A stretch of DNA of 39,219 nucleotides from Xanthobacteraceae bacterium (GTDB lineage: Bacteria > Pseudomonadota > Alphaproteobacteria > Rhizobiales > Xanthobacteraceae). A program made the translations under genes and the position numbers. Within the stretch, counting starts at the first letter, position 1. Every line of letters starts with the position of its first letter. Shown piece by piece: positions 37,369 to 39,219 of the stretch. Below the pieces are notes generated by a model. The model did not search any database, was not told the origin of the DNA, and was given only the letters and a program-made list of their open reading frames with translations. The stretch is taken from positions 1 through 39,219 of the forward strand of contig JAQGJU010000104.1 of assembly GCA_028290465.1 (NCBI GenBank), read 5' to 3'.

Positions 37369-37387
37369 AGGCAGGCTGCTCCTGCCT
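37369..37387 (-). terminator. 7-bp hairpin after the GIDE-domain gene
   Basis: Stem AGGCAGG / CCTGCCT with loop of 5 nt, read on the minus strand directly after the stop at 37387. No T-run, so it is a weak candidate. Confidence 0.4.
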
Positions 37388-38106
37388 TACTTGTATTTGA
37401 CCGCCGCATAGAGCGCGCCGACCGTCACGATGGCCAGAATGATGGCGATCACCAGCAGTACGATCGACGTGGTGTTGGAGGAGCTCGCACGGGCTTCTTC
37501 GCTCTTGTGGGTGATGATGAACTGCTTCTGCTTGGCGTTCGACGGCGCCGCCCCGATGCTGCCGCCCTGGTTCACAGAGCCGAGCACATAAACCGGGATA
37601 TCCGACCCGAGCGTGTATTCCTTGAAACGGCGGTCGAAATTGCCGCCGCCGAGCAGGCCCGTGGCGAGCGAGATTAGGTTGGAGGTGGTATCGTTTCCGC
37701 TCTGGTCGAATACCAGGATGGAATCGACATCGGCGCCTTCGCCACGCACTAGCACGCGACCACTGTCGTCCTCGACATAGAACGGCGCGTGGCGTTCGGT
37801 GCTGCGCTCAATGGTCGTATGGGTCTCGCTCTTGCCGTCGCGCCACCGCGTCTCGCGCCGTTCGATGATCGATTTGGCATAAATGCAGGTCTGCTGCGAG
37901 AACTCGCCGAGGAATGGGGCGTCGCAACGGATCATTCCCTTGACCTCGACCAGCGTGCCGGGCGCCATCGCGGCGACGTCCGCCGCGCGGCTGGTCGGCG
38001 TCGCGGCCATCACGGCGGTTTCGTCGCGGAGCTTTTTCCAGAACCAGAGGCAGATCAGGGCAATCAGCGTGGCGATGCCGGCGGTGACGGCGAACCCGAT
38101 ATTCAT
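37387..38106 (-). CDS. GIDE/MAPL-type beside-a-membrane domain protein (bacterial 'E3 ligase-like')
   Basis: 239 residues from ATG 38106, preceded by GGAAA; an ATG at 38118 gives four more residues. An N-terminal membrane segment (about 4-22), a soluble beta-rich GIDE domain (MAPGTLVEVKGMIRCDAPFL, then YVEDDSGRVLV) and a C-terminal membrane segment (about 212-235) are visible. The GIDE fold is shared with mitochondrial MUL1/MAPL, but no RING motif is present, so ligase activity is not expected. The role is unknown, probably envelope maintenance. It is divergent from a pseudogene across a 235-bp gap. Confidence 0.8.
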   Translation of the reverse strand: MNIGFAVTAGIATLIALICLWFWKKLRDETAVMAATPTSRAADVAAMAPGTLVEVKGMIRCDAPFLGEFSQQTCIYAKSIIERRETRWRDGKSETHTTIERSTERHAPFYVEDDSGRVLVRGEGADVDSILVFDQSGNDTTSNLISLATGLLGGGNFDRRFKEYTLGSDIPVYVLGSVNQGGSIGAAPSNAKQKQFIITHKSEEARASSSNTTSIVLLVIAIILAIVTVGALYAAVKYK

Positions 38107-38341
38107 GACATTTTCCATGGAAACATGCGGGCGCGAATGCCGGCGAGGAAAGCCAGCATGGGCAAGGACGCTCGATGCGGGCAAGCGTCGTGACAAGGAA
38201 TTTACACGCCGCCCACAGGATTTCGCCCCAAAGGCCGGATTTTCGCGGCCCGAAAGCGTATTGCGCCGGCCGAAGGTCGGATGGCAGGTTACGGTTCTGG
38301 TAAAGTTGCCGAGAAGAATTGGAAGTTCGGAACAGCCACAT

Positions 38342-38556
38342 ATGAGAAGTGAAAAAGACAAAATGCTGGCCGGCGAACTCTATATGGCCGGCGGCTCCGA
38401 GCTCGCGGCCGACGCCGCGCGCGCCAGAGCCTGGATGGTCCGCTACAACGCCCCACGGCGCCGCGCGACGAGCGTCATGCGATGCTGTCGGTGCTGTTCG
38501 CGCAGGTCGTGGAGGCGCCTGTAGGCAGCATCTGGCGAGTTCTTCGGGATGTGTGA
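38342..38556 (+). pseudogene. Sugar (maltose-type) O-acetyltransferase remnant, frameshifted and truncated
   Basis: ATG 38342 reads SEKDKMLAGELYMAGGSEL and reaches WMVRYNAP, the conserved N-terminal cap of maltose/nodulation-type O-acetyltransferases. The frame then goes wrong at about 38450-38466. A different frame continues as DERHAMLSVLFAQVVEAPVG (from 38467), matching the next family segment, and stops at TGA 38554. The left-handed beta-helix catalytic region is missing. This is a decayed gene fragment with at least one indel and a 3' deletion. Confidence 0.75.
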
Positions 38557-38717
38557 CCCAAATACAACAGCCAATGTGTGGAACCGGATCGCCGCAAGGA
38601 GCCCTGGTGTCGGCGTCCGGCTACAGGTCGAGCACGCGCTCGGGCGGCCGGCACAGTCGCGCGCCTTTGGCCGTCTCGCAATTCATCCCAATTTATCGCT
38701 CGGTCATGACGTTGACC

Positions 38718-39219
38718 TCAACTCGCCGCCAGCACGGCCAACGCACCCAGCGCGCACGCGAGACCCACCGCCTTGCGGACCGTGACGCGTTCGCGCAGCA
38801 CGAAGATGCCAAGCAGCGCCGCCACGATGAAGCCCATCTGGGCGATCGGCACCAGAACGCTGGCTTGGCCGGCCGCGATGCCGTGCAGCAGGGAGATCGT
38901 CGCGATAAGCAGCAGGATGGCAGCGCTGCCGCCATAGCGGAACGTTACCGGCGGCACGCTCAGCTTGCGGTCGGTCACCAGGACCACGGTGGTCGCGAGC
39001 GGCAGGAACAGCGCGGCCTGCGCGACGCCGAGCGTTTCCGGCACCGCGCCGTGGCGCAGTCCGACGGTGTGGCAGAATGTCGAGGTGCCGAAGGCCAGCG
39101 TCGCGACACCAACCTGCACGAACGAACGGCGCCGCGTTTCGCTCGGTGCGGCGCCGACGGCGCCGCCGCCCAGCAGCAGCCATGTGGCCAGCAGCGCCAG
39201 CGCGAGGCCGGCGATCTTG
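38718..39219 (-). CDS. EamA/DMT-family transporter (partial, 5' end outside window)
   Basis: The frame is open to the window end; the visible 166 residues are the C-terminal half of a drug/metabolite transporter. About five hydrophobic helices are seen, starting KIAGLALALLATWLLLGG, with an EamA-type end: VLVPIAQMGFIVAALLGIF then RERVTVRKAVGLACALGALA. The GTG at 39117-39119 is in-frame but internal to the conserved sequence, so not the true start. The transported compound is unknown. Confidence 0.85.
   Translation of the reverse strand, partial: KIAGLALALLATWLLLGGGAVGAAPSETRRRSFVQVGVATLAFGTSTFCHTVGLRHGAVPETLGVAQAALFLPLATTVVLVTDRKLSVPPVTFRYGGSAAILLLIATISLLHGIAAGQASVLVPIAQMGFIVAALLGIFVLRERVTVRKAVGLACALGALAVLAAS

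Noticed and set aside
38557-38717. Possible continuation of a gene between the pseudogene and the EamA transporter
   Set aside because: No frame shows a family motif or RBS; it is treated as empty intergenic sequence.

Overview
The window is GC-rich, densely coded and dominated by alphaproteobacterial families: an HWE-type sensor kinase, many NMT1/SsuA-like ABC binding proteins, Bug/TctC proteins, GIDE-domain and CPBP membrane proteins, and palindromic intergenic repeats of the kind common in Bradyrhizobium and its relatives. My best guess is a soil member of the Hyphomicrobiales (Nitrobacteraceae/Xanthobacteraceae type). This is an inference from gene content; no rRNA or tRNA gene is visible to confirm it.

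Layout. (1) 1-6594: two large signalling proteins in tandem. The first is the 3' part of a giant hybrid histidine kinase with an exact 92-residue HAMP array, then GAF, HisKA, HATPase and three receiver domains. The second is a REC-PAS-HWE kinase-REC protein. A strong bidirectional hairpin (6693-6727) ends this block. (2) 6778-19535: catabolic module 1. A divergent amidase is followed by a long plus-strand run: DUF2848 protein, GntR/FCD regulator, cupin, Bug binding protein, FAD monooxygenase, second amidase, UbiD-type decarboxylase, a complete NMT1-type ABC importer (binding protein, ATPase, permease) and a second binding-protein-like gene without a signal peptide. (3) 19729-30848: catabolic module 2. 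A minus-strand LysR regulator and formamidase/acetamidase-family gene are divergent from an operon with binding protein, SDR, dihydropyrimidinase/allantoinase-like cyclic amidohydrolase, ABC ATPase, permease and a second paralogous binding protein. An AtzA/cytosine-deaminase-like amidohydrolase and a cyanuric acid hydrolase/barbiturase-family enzyme follow. (4) 31045-39219: mixed genes, namely a Lys-rich small protein, ketopantoate reductase-like protein, HU, a small membrane protein, CPBP protease, SMP-30-like protein, a glucose/sorbosone-dehydrogenase-like protein with a c-type heme motif, a GIDE protein, a frameshifted sugar O-acetyltransferase remnant and a truncated EamA transporter.

How the genes may work together. 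Modules 1 and 2 look like an island for uptake and hydrolysis of nitrogen-containing ring compounds. Five different hydrolase folds that cleave C-N bonds or ring amides lie within 24 kb: two amidase-signature enzymes, FmdA/AmdA, a cyclic amidohydrolase, an aminohydrolase-type amidohydrolase and an AtzD/barbiturase-fold enzyme. They sit beside three uptake systems or parts of systems and two local regulators. Module 1 reads naturally as amide hydrolysis, decarboxylation of a (hetero)aromatic acid, FAD hydroxylation and downstream hydrolysis. Module 2 reads as import, ring deamination or opening, and AtzD-type ring hydrolysis. The substrates cannot be read from the sequence. Palindromic repeats sit at most of the module joints.
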